The notes: a model not told the origin generated them from the letters alone. 64,000 nucleotides of DNA from Azorinus chamasolen (GCA_963576725.1 OY755239.1:62538953-62602952), one strand, 5' to 3'; shown: positions 9,661 through 20,285, counted from the first letter of the stretch. A program made the numbers and translations.

Positions 9661-10547
9661 AGAGTGTTTGGAGGAACACATGTGTCACCTGCTTGCAGCT
9701 GACACAAAAACTTATTTTAATATGAACAAGATGTGTTTGTGAAACACTATGCCCCCTCATATATTTGACCTCTGACCTTGAAGGATAACCTTCAACTTGA
9801 CATGCCACCCCTCAAAATGTGCGGCTTTATGAGATACATATGCATGCCAAATATCAAGTCTCTATCTGTACTGGCTCAAAAGTTAAGACCAATGTTAAGG
9901 TTGCGTTCATGTTACAGACAAAGAAACAGACAATTTGACCTTTGACCCTGAAGGATGACATTGACGTTGATATGTCACCCCTCAAAATGTGCAGCCTCAT
10001 GAGATACACAAGCATGCCAAATATCAAGTCTCTTTCTCTACTGGTCCAAAAGTTATGGCCAATGTTAAAGTCTGTGATTTGACCCATATATTTGACCTCT
10101 GACCTTGAAGGATGACCTTGACCTTGACATGTCACCCCTCAAAATGTGCGGATTTATGAGATACATATGAGTGCCAAATATCAAGTCTCTATCTGTACCG
10201 GCTCAAAAGTTATGACCAATGTTAAAGTTGCTCACAAACAAACAGACAGGGCAAAAACAATATGCCCCAAGATCTAATCTGGGGGGCATAAAAAGGAGAA
10301 TAACTCAAACAATATTGATGCTAGAATTGTGGCCCTTGTGAATGACACTTCCTCTCATCATGCTTGTTCCATGTGTGAAATTTGAAAGCTCTATAATGAT
10401 TAGTTTGGAAATGACATCCAAAAAAAGAAAGTGTGTCAGACAGACAGACAGATGGATGGATGGACAGACAGATAGACAGATGGGTGGACAGACGACGGAA
10501 AAGTGATCCCTAAGTGACACACTGTCTCTCGGCAGGTGACACAAAAA
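9661..10547 (+). mobile_element. Pearl/Helentron-like element I, interrupted by H
   Basis: Starts AGTGTTTGGAGGAACACATG and ends with GACAGATGGATGG runs and TAAGTGACACACTG..GGCAGGTGACACAAAAA. TGTGTCACCTGC near the start is the inverse of GCAGGTGACAC at the end. H splits it at about 9724. Confidence 0.6.
9725..10293 (+). mobile_element. Pearl/Helentron-like element H nested in I
   Basis: AACAAGATGTGTTTGTGAAACA start with subterminal TGCCCCCTCA. Three core units begin TTTGACCTCTGACCTTGAAG (9769, about 9937, 10089). The end is ATGCCCCAAGATCTAATCTGGGGGGCATAAAA, a hairpin whose arm is the inverse of the subterminal motif. Confidence 0.65.
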
Positions 10548-11118
10548 TGGTGCCAAATTTTATCATGCAGCGTTACAAACAGGGAGAGTGGAGATTGAAT
10601 GTCCGAATACTTGGGTAAACAGCATGACTAACAATTGTATTGTCACATTCAATACAAATACGAATTAAAACATGCTCATCCTTTCAACAGTATCATATAA
10701 GCCCTTAGCATGCAGAATAAAATTATGCCCACCAAAGCTCTGATTTAGTGCAGTTTTAACTTACGAACTTCTGACTGTTTCAAGAATTCAAGAAAGTTTA
10801 CTACACCTTGGCCAGGTCCCAATGAGGTGCTGGATTAATCTGTGTCTGATCTGGATTTAAGCTGTTTGAAAATATCAGTCAGCTTGTGTTTAGTATGATA
10901 AGGGTTATATTCGCTTTCAGAGCCATTAAACTGAGAGATAAATGTAACATAAATATCACTTAAATGAAAGTGGTTTGCAGAGTAAAGCTAATGCATAAAG
11001 CTTTCACAGCATGATTTAGCACAGAGTTAAAAATCGCTTCACTTTCAAGGACAAAACAGTTACCAGAAGAAAACTGATTATTCTGCAAACACTGTCACAT
11101 CTCAGGCGATGGGGTAGA
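10548..11118. other. Mostly unique; part duplicated at 18.47 kb
   Basis: ATGGTGCCAAATTTTATC..GCGTTACAAACAG (10548-10610) resembles 18478-18550. A decayed M core (TGTGTCTGATCTGGATTTAAGCTGTTTG) lies at 10840-10868. The candidate exon at 10765 is in this stretch; nothing else recognised. Confidence 0.4.
10765..10829 (-). CDS. Candidate internal exon, unknown product
   Basis: A 65-nt minus-strand segment between CCAG and a strong donor GTAAGT (10759-10764). It is open in one frame as (S)TSLGPGQGVVNFLEFLKQSEV. Entry phase 2 and exit phase 1 fit the exon at 25919-26073, which leaves two bases (AG) so that the junction codon is AGC. Against it: the acceptor lies at the edge of a worn M element, and the first 20 or so bases could be that element's arm. 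If real, it is exonised sequence in the same gene, after a 15-kb intron. Confidence 0.35.
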
Positions 11119-11368
11119 TTAACCCTTTCCCTGTTCTATATTTAGCCCAAATTTCAATACATACTGAATATTCATTAACAAAATAGTTATAAAGAAATAT
11201 GGAAGGTACTACATTGTAGACATTTTAGAAAGCAAAGAAACAGATCTATCAAATTCTATAAGCAAACAGAGTAGACCCTGATCAGACGGCTCCTCTAGGA
11301 GCCGTCTGATCTGGGTCTACTCTGTTTGCAAATGCGTGAAAACACGTTTATATGAGGGAAAGGGTTAA
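11119..11368 (+). mobile_element. B palindromic element
   Basis: Complete: TTAACCCTTTCCCTGTTCT to GAGGGAAAGGGTTAA. Core AGACGGCTCCTCTAGGAGCCGTCT is palindromic. Confidence 0.85.
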
Positions 11369-11632
11369 CCCTTTACTCCATGAATATTCATGTGAGAAAT
11401 TATAATAACATTAATTAGACTAATATTATTAATTAGATCAATTGTTATAATTGCACCTAGACACAGGAATATTTTGCCATGGCAGAAACTGTAGAATCAT
11501 ATATATATATTATTCAATAAGCAAACAGAGCAGACTCTGATAAGATGGCTCTTACAGGAGCCACCTGATCTGGGTCTACTCTGTTTGCAAAGGCATAATA
11601 AAGCGTATTCTATAATTATAGTAAAGGGTTAT
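11365..11632 (+). mobile_element. C palindromic element sharing a TTAA with the B at its left
   Basis: TTAACCCTTTACTCCATG to ATAGTAAAGGGTTAT. B and C abut head to tail at one TTAA. Confidence 0.8.
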
Positions 11633-11926
11633 CCTACTTGTCTCAAAATACATCATAGGTCCAGTAGAAATTCACTACCATCAATTCTTTCATGCCATTG
11701 TGTCCATGATGACCATTTTCAAATAGACTGCATGCTGCCCTTCTGGCTTTCAGGTTTTCATACCTTTCCTTCTGTTTTCCAGTAAATGACTCCATTTTAC
11801 GTATGATATTCAGATGCGTAGCCTTGGAGAGAGTTGGTTACTTATCAGCTTTTATTAACTCTGTATTCCAGAGACGGCTACTGATACCTTTGCAAGCAGA
11901 GTAGACCCAGATCAGATTATGCCTGT
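11633..11926. other. Mostly unique, ends in half a core
   Basis: Contains the small ORF below. At 11889-11926, TTTGCAAGCAGAGTAGACCCAGATCAG is one arm of a B/C core, interrupted by the minisatellite. Confidence 0.4.
11643..11795 (-). CDS. Small ORF, possibly a first coding exon
   Basis: Minus-strand ATG in strong context (AAAATGG) opens 50 codons: MESFTGKQKERYENLKARRA, then CSLFENGHHGHNGMKEL, stop TGA at 11643. GTAGTG after codon 39 could be a donor. A basic helix is followed by a Gly/His-rich stretch. Its phase does not fit between the exons at 25.9 and 10.77 kb, so it would be another transcript or chance. Confidence 0.25.
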   Translation of the reverse strand: MESFTGKQKERYENLKARRAACSLFENGHHGHNGMKELMVVNFYWTYDVF

Positions 11927-13647
11927 AGGTTGATATGTCGATACCCCTGGCCCTGTATGTTGCTACCCTTAACCCTGTATTTTGCTACCCCTGACACATA
12001 CCAGTATATTGCTACCCCTGACCCTGTATGTTGTTACCCATAACCCACATGTTGCTAGTAGTTACCCCTGACCCACATGTTGCTACCCCTGACCGTGTAT
12101 GTTGCTACCCTTGACTTTGTATGTTGCTACCCGACAATATGTTGATACCTCTGACCCACATGTTGCTACCCCTGACCCTATGTTGCTACCCATGACATGT
12201 ATGTTAAATTGCTACCCCTGACCCTGTATATTGCTACCCCTAACCCAATGTTGTTACCCATATATTGTTGCTGACCCAGTATATTGCTCCCTCTGACACT
12301 GTATGTTGCTACCCTGACACTGTATGTTGCTACCCCTGACACATACCGGTATACTACTACCCCTGACCCTGTATGTTGTTACCCATAACCCACACGTTGC
12401 TAGTAGCTACCCCTGACCCACATGTTGCTACCCCTGACCGTGTATGTTACTACCCCTGACTTTGTATGTTGCTACCCGACAATATGTTGTTACTCATATA
12501 TTGTTGCTGACCCAGTATATTGCTCCCTCTGACACTGTATGTTGCTACCCTGACACTGTATATTGCTACCCCTAACCCAATGGTGTTACCCATATATTGT
12601 TGCTGACCCAGTATATTGCTCCCTCTGACACTGTATGTTGCTACCCTGACACTGTATATTGCTACCCCTAACCCAATGGTGTTACCCATATATTGTTGCT
12701 GACCCAGTATATTGCTCCCTCTGACACTGTATGTTGCTACCCTGACACTGTATATTGCTACCCCTGACATTGTATGTTGCTACCCCTGACACTGTGTGTT
12801 GCTACCCCTGACCCTGTATGTTGCTACCCCAGGCGCTATGTTGCTACCCCTGACACTGAATGTTGCTACCCCTAACACTATGTTGCTACCTCTGACACTG
12901 AATGTTGCTACCCAACTCTGTATGTTGATACCCAACTCTGTATGTTGATACCTCTGACACTGTGTGTTGCTACCACTGACATTGTATGTTGCTACCCCTG
13001 ACATTGTATGTTGCTACCCCTGACACCATGTTGCTACCCCTGACACTGTGTGTTGCTACCCCTGACTCTATGTTGCTACCCTCTGACACTATGTTGATAC
13101 CTCTGACTCTGTATGTTGCTACCCCTGACACTGTGTGTTGCTACCACTGACATTGTATGTTGCTACCACTGACATTGTATGTTGCTACCCCTGACACTGT
13201 ATGTTGATACCTCTGACTCTGTATGTTGATACCTCTGACACTGTGTGTTGCTACCACTGACATTGTATGTTGCTACCCCTGACACTTTGTGTTGCTACCC
13301 CTGACTCTTTATGTTGCTACCTCTGACACTGTGTTAACTGACATTGTATGTTGCTACCCCTGACACTGTATGTTGCTACCCCTGACACTGTATATTGCTA
13401 CCCCTGACCAATTTGATACCCCTGACCCACATGTTACTACCCTGTATGTTGTTACCCCTCACCCTGTATGTCCCAGTTGCTACCCATGATATATAAGTTG
13501 CTATCCCTGACCATGTATGTTGCTACCCCTGACTGTGTATGTTGCTACCCCTGACTGTGAATGTTGCTACCCCTGACCCTGTATGTTGCTACCCCGGACC
13601 CAGTAACCATATCACTATGTCCCCATAATATATGTAGCTACACCTGT
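11927..13647. repeat. 22-bp minisatellite with higher-order repeats
   Basis: About 75 units of TGTTGCTACCCCTGACACTGTA and variants. Higher-order structure is visible: three near-identical 96-bp blocks at about 12,490-12,770 (TTACCCATATATTGTTGCTG..), and a 145-bp block at 11,994-12,140 repeated at 12,347-12,485. Read on the minus strand it makes spurious GVATYSVRGSNI-type ORFs. It sits inside half of a B/C core. Confidence 0.9.
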
Positions 13648-13651
13648 TTCA

Positions 13652-14296
13652 GTACAAGAGGGCCATGATGGCCCTGATATCGCTCACCAGACTATCAGAG
13701 GAAAATATTTTCTCTATATGTTTCTATAGAAAACTGGCCACCCCTGGGGCAGTGCCAATTTTGACCCAAGAGCATAATTTATATAACTTTTGTAGAGGAC
13801 CTGAACATGATCTTATAATGTGCCAAATATTAAAGCTAAGAACCTTCCAGTTTCAGGAGAAGATTTTCAATGTTTTCACTATATGTATCTATTATAAACT
13901 GGTCACCCCTGGGGTGGGGCCAATTTTTACACAGGAGCATAATTCATACAACTTTTGTAGAGGAGCTGAACATGATGCTACGTGCCAAATATGAAAGCTG
14001 AGAACTTTCCAGTTTCAGGAGAAGATTTTCAAAGTTTTTTCCTATATGTTTCTATTGAAAACTGGCCACACCTAGGGCGAGTCAATTTTGACCCCAAGGG
14101 GCATACTTTTGTATAGGACCTACAGATGATGCTATGTGCCAAAGATGAAAGATGAGAACCCTGTAGATTCAGGAGAAGATTTTTAAAGGTTCAAATTGTT
14201 GATGAAGGACAACAGATGATGCACGCCAATGGACGACGAACATCTGGCAATCACAAAAGCTCACCATGAGCACTTTGTGCTCTGGTGAGCTAAAAA
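13652..14296 (+). mobile_element. Pearl/Helentron-like element L, short copy
   Basis: ACAAGAGGGCCATGATGGCC start, three core units of 150-180 bp (CTATTGAAAACTGGCCAC..CCTGGGG), a weak GACGAACATCTGG remnant in place of a tetranucleotide run, and the hairpin GCTCACCATGAGCACTTTGTGCTCTGGTGAGC before TAAAAA. Confidence 0.75.
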
Positions 14297-14491
14297 TCAC
14301 TTTCTCTAAATATTCTGCATAAATTCTGAAAGTAGAAGATTCTTCAACAACAAAAGTAGCAATGCGAAACGTCAGTACCACTAGCAATGAAAAAAGTTTA
14401 CCAATTTTCGTACCATTTTTGAATCCCCAGTGTTTTACCTATGCCTGTAGTGCATTCAATAAACAGTAATTGTATGCAACTGTTCGCAAAT
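14297..14491. repeat. Dispersed repeat shared with 50.3 kb
   Basis: ATAAATTCTGAAAGTAGAAGATTCTT..GTAGCAATGCGAAA..CTAGCAAT resembles 50308-50440. No ends defined. Confidence 0.4.
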
Positions 14492-14738
14492 GTTAACCCT
14501 TCGCTTGCTGAATTTTAAAATACATTTCTCCTTCTTTACCCATGCCCTGTTGTATAATTACATATATCTTCACTACAAGTATTTCGCTATGCAATCACTG
14601 CTGTGGAGTGCACTGGTTGCACAATCAACTTGTAAATAGTGCAGACCCTGATGAGACAGCTCCTGCAGGAGCTGTCTCATCTGGGTCTTCACTACTTACA
14701 GGTAGGTATATTGACGCGAATAGCAAGCGAAGGGTTAA
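14492..14738 (+). mobile_element. D palindromic element
   Basis: TTAACCCTTCGCTTGCTG to AGCAAGCGAAGGGTTAA. Core ACAGCTCCTGCAGGAGCTGT. Confidence 0.85.
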
Positions 14739-14840
14739 GACCCAAATGCTACAATAACAAAATTAGTCAAAGTATTTGCAGAGTGTGTTCAGTTACATGT
14801 AGTTTTATGCAATGGTTTGCAGCATTTGTATCTTAAGTTC
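14739..14840. other. Unique spacer
   Basis: No feature seen. Confidence 0.4.
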
Positions 14841-15038
14841 TTAACCCTTTACTCCATGAAAATTCATGAAAGAAATGACGACATCACGAATATTAATTAG
14901 ATAAAGGAGAAACTGTAGAATCATATCTATATCATTTCACAAGCAAACAGAGCAGACCCTGATCAGACGCCTCCTATAGGAGCCGTCTGATCTGGGTCTG
15001 CTCTCTTTGCAAAGGTGTAGAAAGGTGTAAAGGGTTAA
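14841..15038 (+). mobile_element. C palindromic element, short form
   Basis: TTAACCCTTTACTCCATG to GTGTAAAGGGTTAA. Part of the long arm is deleted. Core AGACGCCTCC/GGAGCCGTCT. Confidence 0.8.
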
Positions 15039-15056
15039 CATTTGTGAACATTTGCA

Positions 15057-15284
15057 TTAACCCATTCCTCCATAGTCTATTTTTAGACCTCTTTGAATGA
15101 ATCTACCCAAAAGGAGCATTTACTACAGAAAAGTAAAATTTTAGAATTTTGTAGTTCAAACCATTGTGATAAATAGAGCATTAATTTTGCTCCTATAGGA
15201 GCAAATGCTCTATTTATCACAATGGTTTCAAGAAGTGGTTATTACAGAGGCATAGAAAGGCGTATTTATGGAGGAATGGGTTAA
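15057..15284 (+). mobile_element. A palindromic element
   Basis: TTAACCCATTCCTCCATAG to TGGAGGAATGGGTTAA. This is the CTCCATA terminal variant; the core has an extra TAATTT on one side. Confidence 0.85.
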
Positions 15285-15537
15285 ACTATAATGGCTACTG
15301 ATAATTGAACACAGCACTGTTGTCGAGGCATGTTGTTTCATTCGAAATGGCAAACCATTAGTTAAAATGTAAACAATGGGTCTGCTCTTTAAGATTTTAT
15401 GGTAACCTCCGAAGTGCAAAATTGTGTAGCAACAGATTATACTTAAAAGTTTCTCTATGATACCCATACATTTACATACATGTGTATATGTAAAGCTTAT
15501 AATAACCTCTGCCCAATGGTGGACATGTATTTTTTGT
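15285..15537. other. Unique spacer between two inverted A elements
   Basis: 253 bp without a recognisable feature. The flanking A copies face each other, so 15057-15765 is a large inverted repeat. Confidence 0.5.
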
Positions 15538-15765
15538 TTAACCCTTTCCTCCATAAATACACCTTCTACGTCTCTGTAATAACCACTCCTTGAAACCATT
15601 GTGATAAATAGAGCATTTGCTCCTATAGGAGCAAATGCTCTATTTATCACAATGGTTTCAAACTACATAATTCTAAAATTTCACTTTTCTCTAGTAAATG
15701 CTCCTTTTGGGTAGATTCATTCAAAGAGGTTGGGTCTAAAAATAGCCTATGGAGGAAAGGATTAA
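15538..15765 (-). mobile_element. A palindromic element
   Basis: TTAACCCTTTCCTCCATA to TGGAGGAAAGGATTAA; perfect core GAGCATTTGCTCCTATAGG. Confidence 0.85.
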
Positions 15766-15888
15766 GATGGAAGCTCTTATGCTTGAGGAAGGTCTAAGAT
15801 GAGAATCTCATGATCGAGAAGGTCTAAGATGGAAAATCTCATGTTCGAGTGGAAAATCTCATGTTCGAGAAGGTCTAAGATGACAGCA
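15766..15888. repeat. 31-bp tandem repeat
   Basis: About four units of AAGGTCTAAGATGGAAAATC then TCATGTTCGAG, with one partial unit. Confidence 0.75.
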
Positions 15889-16266
15889 TGACTTCAACAA
15901 CTATGCAAAGACATCGGGAACTAAACATGAGACAAGACTCAAGCATGTATTTTATAGATTAATGAACAAAGTAGTACATTTCAGAGGGACTATACCAGCA
16001 TTATACATACTAATGAATGGGGGGGAAAAAATCACACAAGACCGAAGAAACTGTTTCCTGGTATAAATTAAAATTAATATCAACACCTATAGAAGTAAAT
16101 TATTCTCCCTTCTCCCTGAAATTGCCAGCAAAAAAAGAAATTGATAGGTTTCTACAGTGTGAGATCTTGCAGATGTTCCCATACACAGGGAAGAGGAGCA
16201 ATACATCAGGAATAGTTTTTGCAGACAGAACAAAAGGGAGGCTGGTTAGTTCGAACAATTTTGAAT
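15889..16266 (+). other. Unique stretch with an open frame
   Basis: A plus frame from 16017 stays open for about 83 codons before entering a B element (KEIDRFLQCEILQMFPYTGK, then RSNTSGIVFADRTKGRLVSS). There are no supporting splice sites, and the codons are those expected of A+T-rich DNA. Not called as a gene. Confidence 0.2.
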
Positions 16267-16404
16267 TTAACCCTTTCCTTCATGTAAACATGTTTTTACG
16301 CATTTGCAAATAGAGTAGACCCAGACCAGATGGCTCCTATAGGAGCCATCTGATCAGGGCCTGCTCTGTTTGCTCATAGAATTTGATAGACCTGTTTCTT
16401 TAGT
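16267..16404 (-). mobile_element. B palindromic element, truncated
   Basis: TTAACCCTTTCCTTC and core AGATGGCTCCTATAGGAGCC. Cut at CTTTAGTTTG where an L-type fragment begins. Confidence 0.7.
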
Positions 16405-16714
16405 TTGTCCAATCTTGATAGAGGACCATTAGATAATGATACATACCAAATACATGTATCAAAGTTCTGAGCATTTTAGCTTCAGGGAAGAAGACTTTCC
16501 TATGAATGAAAAGTCATCAATACAGTAATGTCAGAAAAACTGGCCCCACAGCAAGGGGAATAACTCTAGCCACTGATGTTTCTTACAAAGTTTGGTTAAA
16601 ATTGGGTCAGTGATTTCAGGAGATGTCGTTTGAAAATGTGGACTGACGCCGGACTGTTGCAGAGAGCGGTCACAATAGCTCATCCTAATACTTCGGCTCA
16701 GGTGAGCTAATAAA
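16405..16714 (+). mobile_element. L-related element, 3' part
   Basis: AGAGGACCATTAGATAATG..ATACATACCAAATA is core sequence like the long copy at 35.3 kb. The end is AATAGCTCATCC..CGGCTCAGGTGAGCTAATAAAA. Confidence 0.6.
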
Positions 16715-16820
16715 AGGACGGAGTGCAATACGTGTACCTCACATATTAGCCTGTACTTTCATACCTTTGGTCAGATAAATTGACCCAGGTCTGGCGTATC
16801 AGTACTTTACACTAGGCATC
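16715..16820. other. Unique spacer
   Basis: No feature seen. Confidence 0.4.
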
Positions 16821-17062
16821 TTAACCCTGTCCTCCATAAATACGCCTTTCTACGCCTCTGTAAAAGTCACTTTTTGAAACCACTTTTTGAAACCATTGTG
16901 ATAAATAGAGCATTTGCTCCTAAGGAGCAAATGCTCTATTTATCAAAATGGTTTCAGAACTATGAAATTCTAAATTTTTCCTTTTCTCTAGTTAATGCTC
17001 CTTTTCGGTAGATTTATTCAAAGAGGTTGGATCTAAAAATAGCCTATGGAAGAAAGGGTTAA
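16821..17062 (-). mobile_element. A palindromic element
   Basis: TTAACCCTGTCCTCC to GGAAGAAAGGGTTAA. CACTTTTTGAAACC is duplicated beside the core. Confidence 0.8.
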
Positions 17063-17215
17063 TGAACCAGAGAAACTCTGTTGATAGTAAGAGTAGAGCA
17101 TTGTACCCGGGTTTCTCTGTATCCTATCTCCTTCCTCTGGGGCGTCCAATTAGCCCATAGTTTGAAGAAATGGATGTTAATCAATACAATACAATACAAT
17201 ACAATACACACCTTT
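17063..17215 (+). mobile_element. Retroposon-like 3' end with (AATAC)n tail
   Basis: GGGTTTCTCTGTATCC..GGATGTTAATC runs into CAATACAATACAATACAATAC (17187-17207). A pentanucleotide tail suggests a SINE or LINE 3' end. No head or target duplication recognised. Confidence 0.35.
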
Positions 17216-17510
17216 GACATACTGGATTTTTTTTTATCAGGAAAAGTGTTAAAATGATGAATGTAAATTACTTTTCATTTTGATTTCATTTTCTCTCAAT
17301 GTCTGTAAATGCAGAATAGCATACTTAACTCCAGGTTTGCTTGCCACTAATATACCTAGTAATCTTTCAAATGTAACCTGTTCCCACTTTCACACAATAT
17401 GCTTTTTATATGCTAGATCCATATACATATGAGCTGTCTGAACTGCCCAGCCTATTCTGTTTGCAAAGGTGTGAAAAAAAACATTTATATGTATGTAGAA
17501 ATTTGTGGGT
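17216..17510. other. A+T-rich unique DNA
   Basis: At 17440-17490, CCCAGCCTATTCTGTTTGCAAAGGTGTGA is one core arm of a lost C/B element. Nothing else seen. Confidence 0.4.
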
Positions 17511-17728
17511 GTTCTATATTTATTCCAAATTTCAATACCTACTGAAAATTCATGACAAAATAGTTGATGATGAAATATGGAAGGTGGAACATTGTAGCCA
17601 TTTTAGAAAGTAAAGAAACAGATCTTTCAAATTCCATCAGCAACCAGAGTAGACCCTGATCAGATGGCTCCTATAGGAGCCGTCTGATCTGGGTTCAGTC
17701 TGTTTGCAAATGTGTGAAAGAATACTTA
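17511..17728 (+). mobile_element. B palindromic element, both ends eroded
   Basis: Internal B sequence with core AGATGGCTCCTATAGGAGCC. The right end is cut by a D element. Confidence 0.7.
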
Positions 17729-17975
17729 ACCCTTCGCTTGCTGAATTTTAAAACAAATTTCTCCTTCTTTACCCATGCCCTGTTGTATAATTACATATAT
17801 CTTCGCTGTGTACACGTATTTCGCTGTGCAATCACTGCTGTGGAGTGCACTGGTTGCACAATCAATTTGTAAATAGAGCAGACCCTGATGAGACAGCTCC
17901 TGCAGGAGCTGTCTCATCTGGGTCTTCACTATTTGCATGTGTGTATATTGACGTGAATAGCAAGCGAAGGGTTAA
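17726..17975 (+). mobile_element. D palindromic element
   Basis: TTAACCCTTCGCTTGCTG to AGCAAGCGAAGGGTTAA; over 90% alike with the copy at 14492 by eye. Confidence 0.85.
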
Positions 17976-18009
17976 AGTGTAATTAGGGTATACATATAAA
18001 TGACATATA

Positions 18010-18200
18010 TTTGCCTCATGAATATTCATGCAAGAAATAATGACACCATGAATATGTATTTGCTGAACTTTACAATGATATATGAACATATGCATTATTT
18101 GCTTTGGCACAAACTGTAGAATCAGATCTATAAAATGCCATAAGCAAACAGCCATTCTGATCTAGGTCTACACTTTTTGCAAAGGCGTAAAAAGGCTTAT
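18010..18200 (+). mobile_element. C palindromic element, core deleted
   Basis: Long arm (CATGAATATTCATGCAAG..) then AAGCAAACAGCCATTCTGATC; most of the core palindrome is gone. Confidence 0.65.
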
Positions 18201-18465
18201 TTAAACCATTCCCTCATATTGACACCTTTTTGACGCCAGTGTAAAAGTCACTATCTGAAACCACTGTGATAAATAGAGCATTTGCTCCTATGGAGCAAAT
18301 GCTCTATTTATTACAATGGTTTTCGAGCAAATGCTCTATTTATCACAATGGTTTCCAAACTACATAATTCTAAAATTGTCCTTTTTGCTAGTTAATGCTC
18401 CTTTTCGGTAGATTTATTCAAAGAGGTTCCATCTAAAACTAGGCTATGAGGTATGATAGGATTAA
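18201..18465 (-). mobile_element. A palindromic element with three core arms
   Basis: After the normal core, GAGCAAATGCTCTATTTATC..CAATGGTTT is repeated once more, giving one left arm and two right arms. Confidence 0.8.
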
Positions 18466-19090
18466 AGTTATCAAAATGGTGCCAAATTGATTTGTTCAGC
18501 TTTACAAACCAGTGGGGAACCAGTGGGGACATACAGTGTCTGAATATATGTACTAAGGGTAGTTAAGGTAATAAAAGTATAAATAATAGATGTGTGTGTT
18601 TTATATCAGTACATTCTCATATAGAGCTAATGCACACCCACACACATAACAGACTGAAACTGCATCATCAACTAGGAACTTCTGTCATGTAAGATTGCTC
18701 GTATACAAGTTAATGTAATGAGTTCATATTTTTTTTTACTCCATACACAAAATATAACATGCAAGTAAGGTAAGCAAGTCAATCTGGTTGATTATATAGC
18801 TGTCATTGAAATATAAACTGGAAAAAGCCCCTGTTGTTTTGGAGGGGGTGGGGTGGGGGTTGTTTTGTGTCATGTGATCAAAAGAATATTACATGATTGT
18901 GTCTTCATTTACTAATGACTTTTACCAAACTTGTTGACTATAAAAAAAATATAGGCTTGACATGTCTCATGTCATATTATTTTCGTCAACTTGTTGGTAA
19001 AAGTCAATAGCCAGGTAAAGAGTTAATGAAAAACAACAACACAAATGTAATATCCTCTATACATGTATGCAGAATATGTTTACAAACGAA
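18466..19090. other. Mostly unique
   Basis: 18478-18550 resembles 10548-10610. A short G-rich run, GGAGGGGGTGGGGTGGGGG, at 18841-18859 could form a G-quadruplex. No coding signal. Confidence 0.4.
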
Positions 19091-19284
19091 TTAACCCATT
19101 CCTCCATAGGCTAAAAGGGGCATTAACTATAGAAAATGAGAATTTTAGAATTGTGTAGTTTTGAAACCATTGTGATAAATAGAGCATTTGCTCCTATGGA
19201 GCAAATGCTCTATTGATCACGATGGTTTTGGAAAGTGACTTTTACAGAGGCGCCAAAACGCGTCACTATGAGGGAATGGGTTAA
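19091..19284 (+). mobile_element. A palindromic element, deleted long arm
   Basis: TTAACCCATTCCTCCATAGG to ATGAGGGAATGGGTTAA. The two ends are of different terminal subtypes (CTCCATA and CTCATA). Confidence 0.8.
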
Positions 19285-19519
19285 TGCTGAGAACAAAATT
19301 TGTACATGTCAATACGTAAGCCAGAAAGAGTTAATATCAAAAACACTGAAATGATGTAACTAACATGATAGCTTCTACAAGAAAATGCCTGTTTGGCTTG
19401 ATTAAATTCATTTATTCCGTGTGTGTAACAAAAGGTAATCTATTTTTCATCCTAAATGGTTGTTTCCTTCCAATAAGGTGTCACTTGATCTGATAAAACA
19501 TGGCATCTTCTTACATTGC
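19285..19519. other. Unique spacer
   Basis: No feature seen. Confidence 0.4.
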
Positions 19520-19732
19520 TTATCCCTTTCAGTGCAGGAAATGAGTCACCAATGTCCTTTACCAACAGCGCAGCCGTAGATGAGAGGACGCGTAGAAGAG
19601 CCCTCTCATCAGCGTCTGCATTGTTTGTCATGCTGCACTTTTCTTTACAAAGGTCCCTGAATATTCATAGTAAGTTTGACCAGTTTGAATTTTGAAAGAG
19701 TCTATCTGACAATTTAGTGTTGAAATGGTTAA
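19520..19732 (+). mobile_element. N palindromic element
   Basis: TTATCCCTTTCAGTGCAGG to GTTGAAATGGTTAA. Core GATGAGAGGACGCGTAGAAG..CCCTCTCATC. Confidence 0.75.
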
Positions 19733-19940
19733 CCCTTTCTTTCATATAAACGAATTTTCATGAATTTGCAAACAGAGTATAGGAGCCGTCTGATCAGGGT
19801 CTGCTGTTTGCTAGTGAATTTGAAAGATCTGTTTCTTACTTTCTAAAATGGCTACAATGCTCCACCTTTGGCATTTCATTATAACTATTTTGTCCATGAA
19901 TATTCAGTCGGTATTGAACTTTGTAATTAATATAGAAGAA
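19729..19940 (-). mobile_element. B palindromic element, right end missing
   Basis: TTAACCCTTTCTTTC, half core ATAGGAGCCGTCTGATCAGG, and the long arm to GTCGGTATTGAA. Confidence 0.65.
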
Positions 19941-20071
19941 GATGAGATTTATGAAATTTCGAAAAGATCTCACTAAATTGTAGTGACATAAGTTTGACTT
20001 GCTTTTTGTATGAACTATTTTATAAACAATGTTTGTATATAGAGCCATCCAGACACAATATCACATCATCA
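19941..20071. other. Unique spacer
   Basis: No feature seen. Confidence 0.4.
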
Positions 20072-20265
20072 TTAACCCTTTCTCTCATACAGACCCTGAT
20101 CACAGGGGCAAGACAAATTTGAGTCAGTATATGTATATATAGAAAGCTTTGTATATATACATATACTGACTTAAACGTGTCTTGCCCCTGTGGTCCTGAT
20201 CAGATGGATTTTGTTTCCAAGTGAAATAATATAGGTTTGATTCAAGTTTATGAAATGACAAAATA
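20072..20265 (-). mobile_element. C/B-type fragment interrupted by hairpin S
   Basis: TTAACCCTTTCTCTCATACAG-ACCCTGAT before the hairpin and CCTGATCAGATGG after it. Confidence 0.5.
20101..20193. mobile_element. S: small hAT-like palindromic insertion
   Basis: Terminal inverted repeat CACAGGGGCAAGACA / TGTCTTGCCCCTGTG. The inner stem is GTCAGTATATGTATATA. The flanking 8-mers ACCCTGAT and GTCCTGAT differ at two positions. Size and duplication length suggest hAT; this is inference. Confidence 0.55.
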
Positions 20266-20285
20266 TTTCCTTCTCCATTAGCCAG

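Noticed and set aside
12450..13004. Repetitive minus ORFs (GVATYSVRGSNI type)
   Set aside because: By-products of the 22-bp minisatellite.
15228..15650. 140-codon minus ORF, one of the longest in the window
   Set aside because: It starts and ends inside two A elements and crosses unique DNA without splice or start signals.
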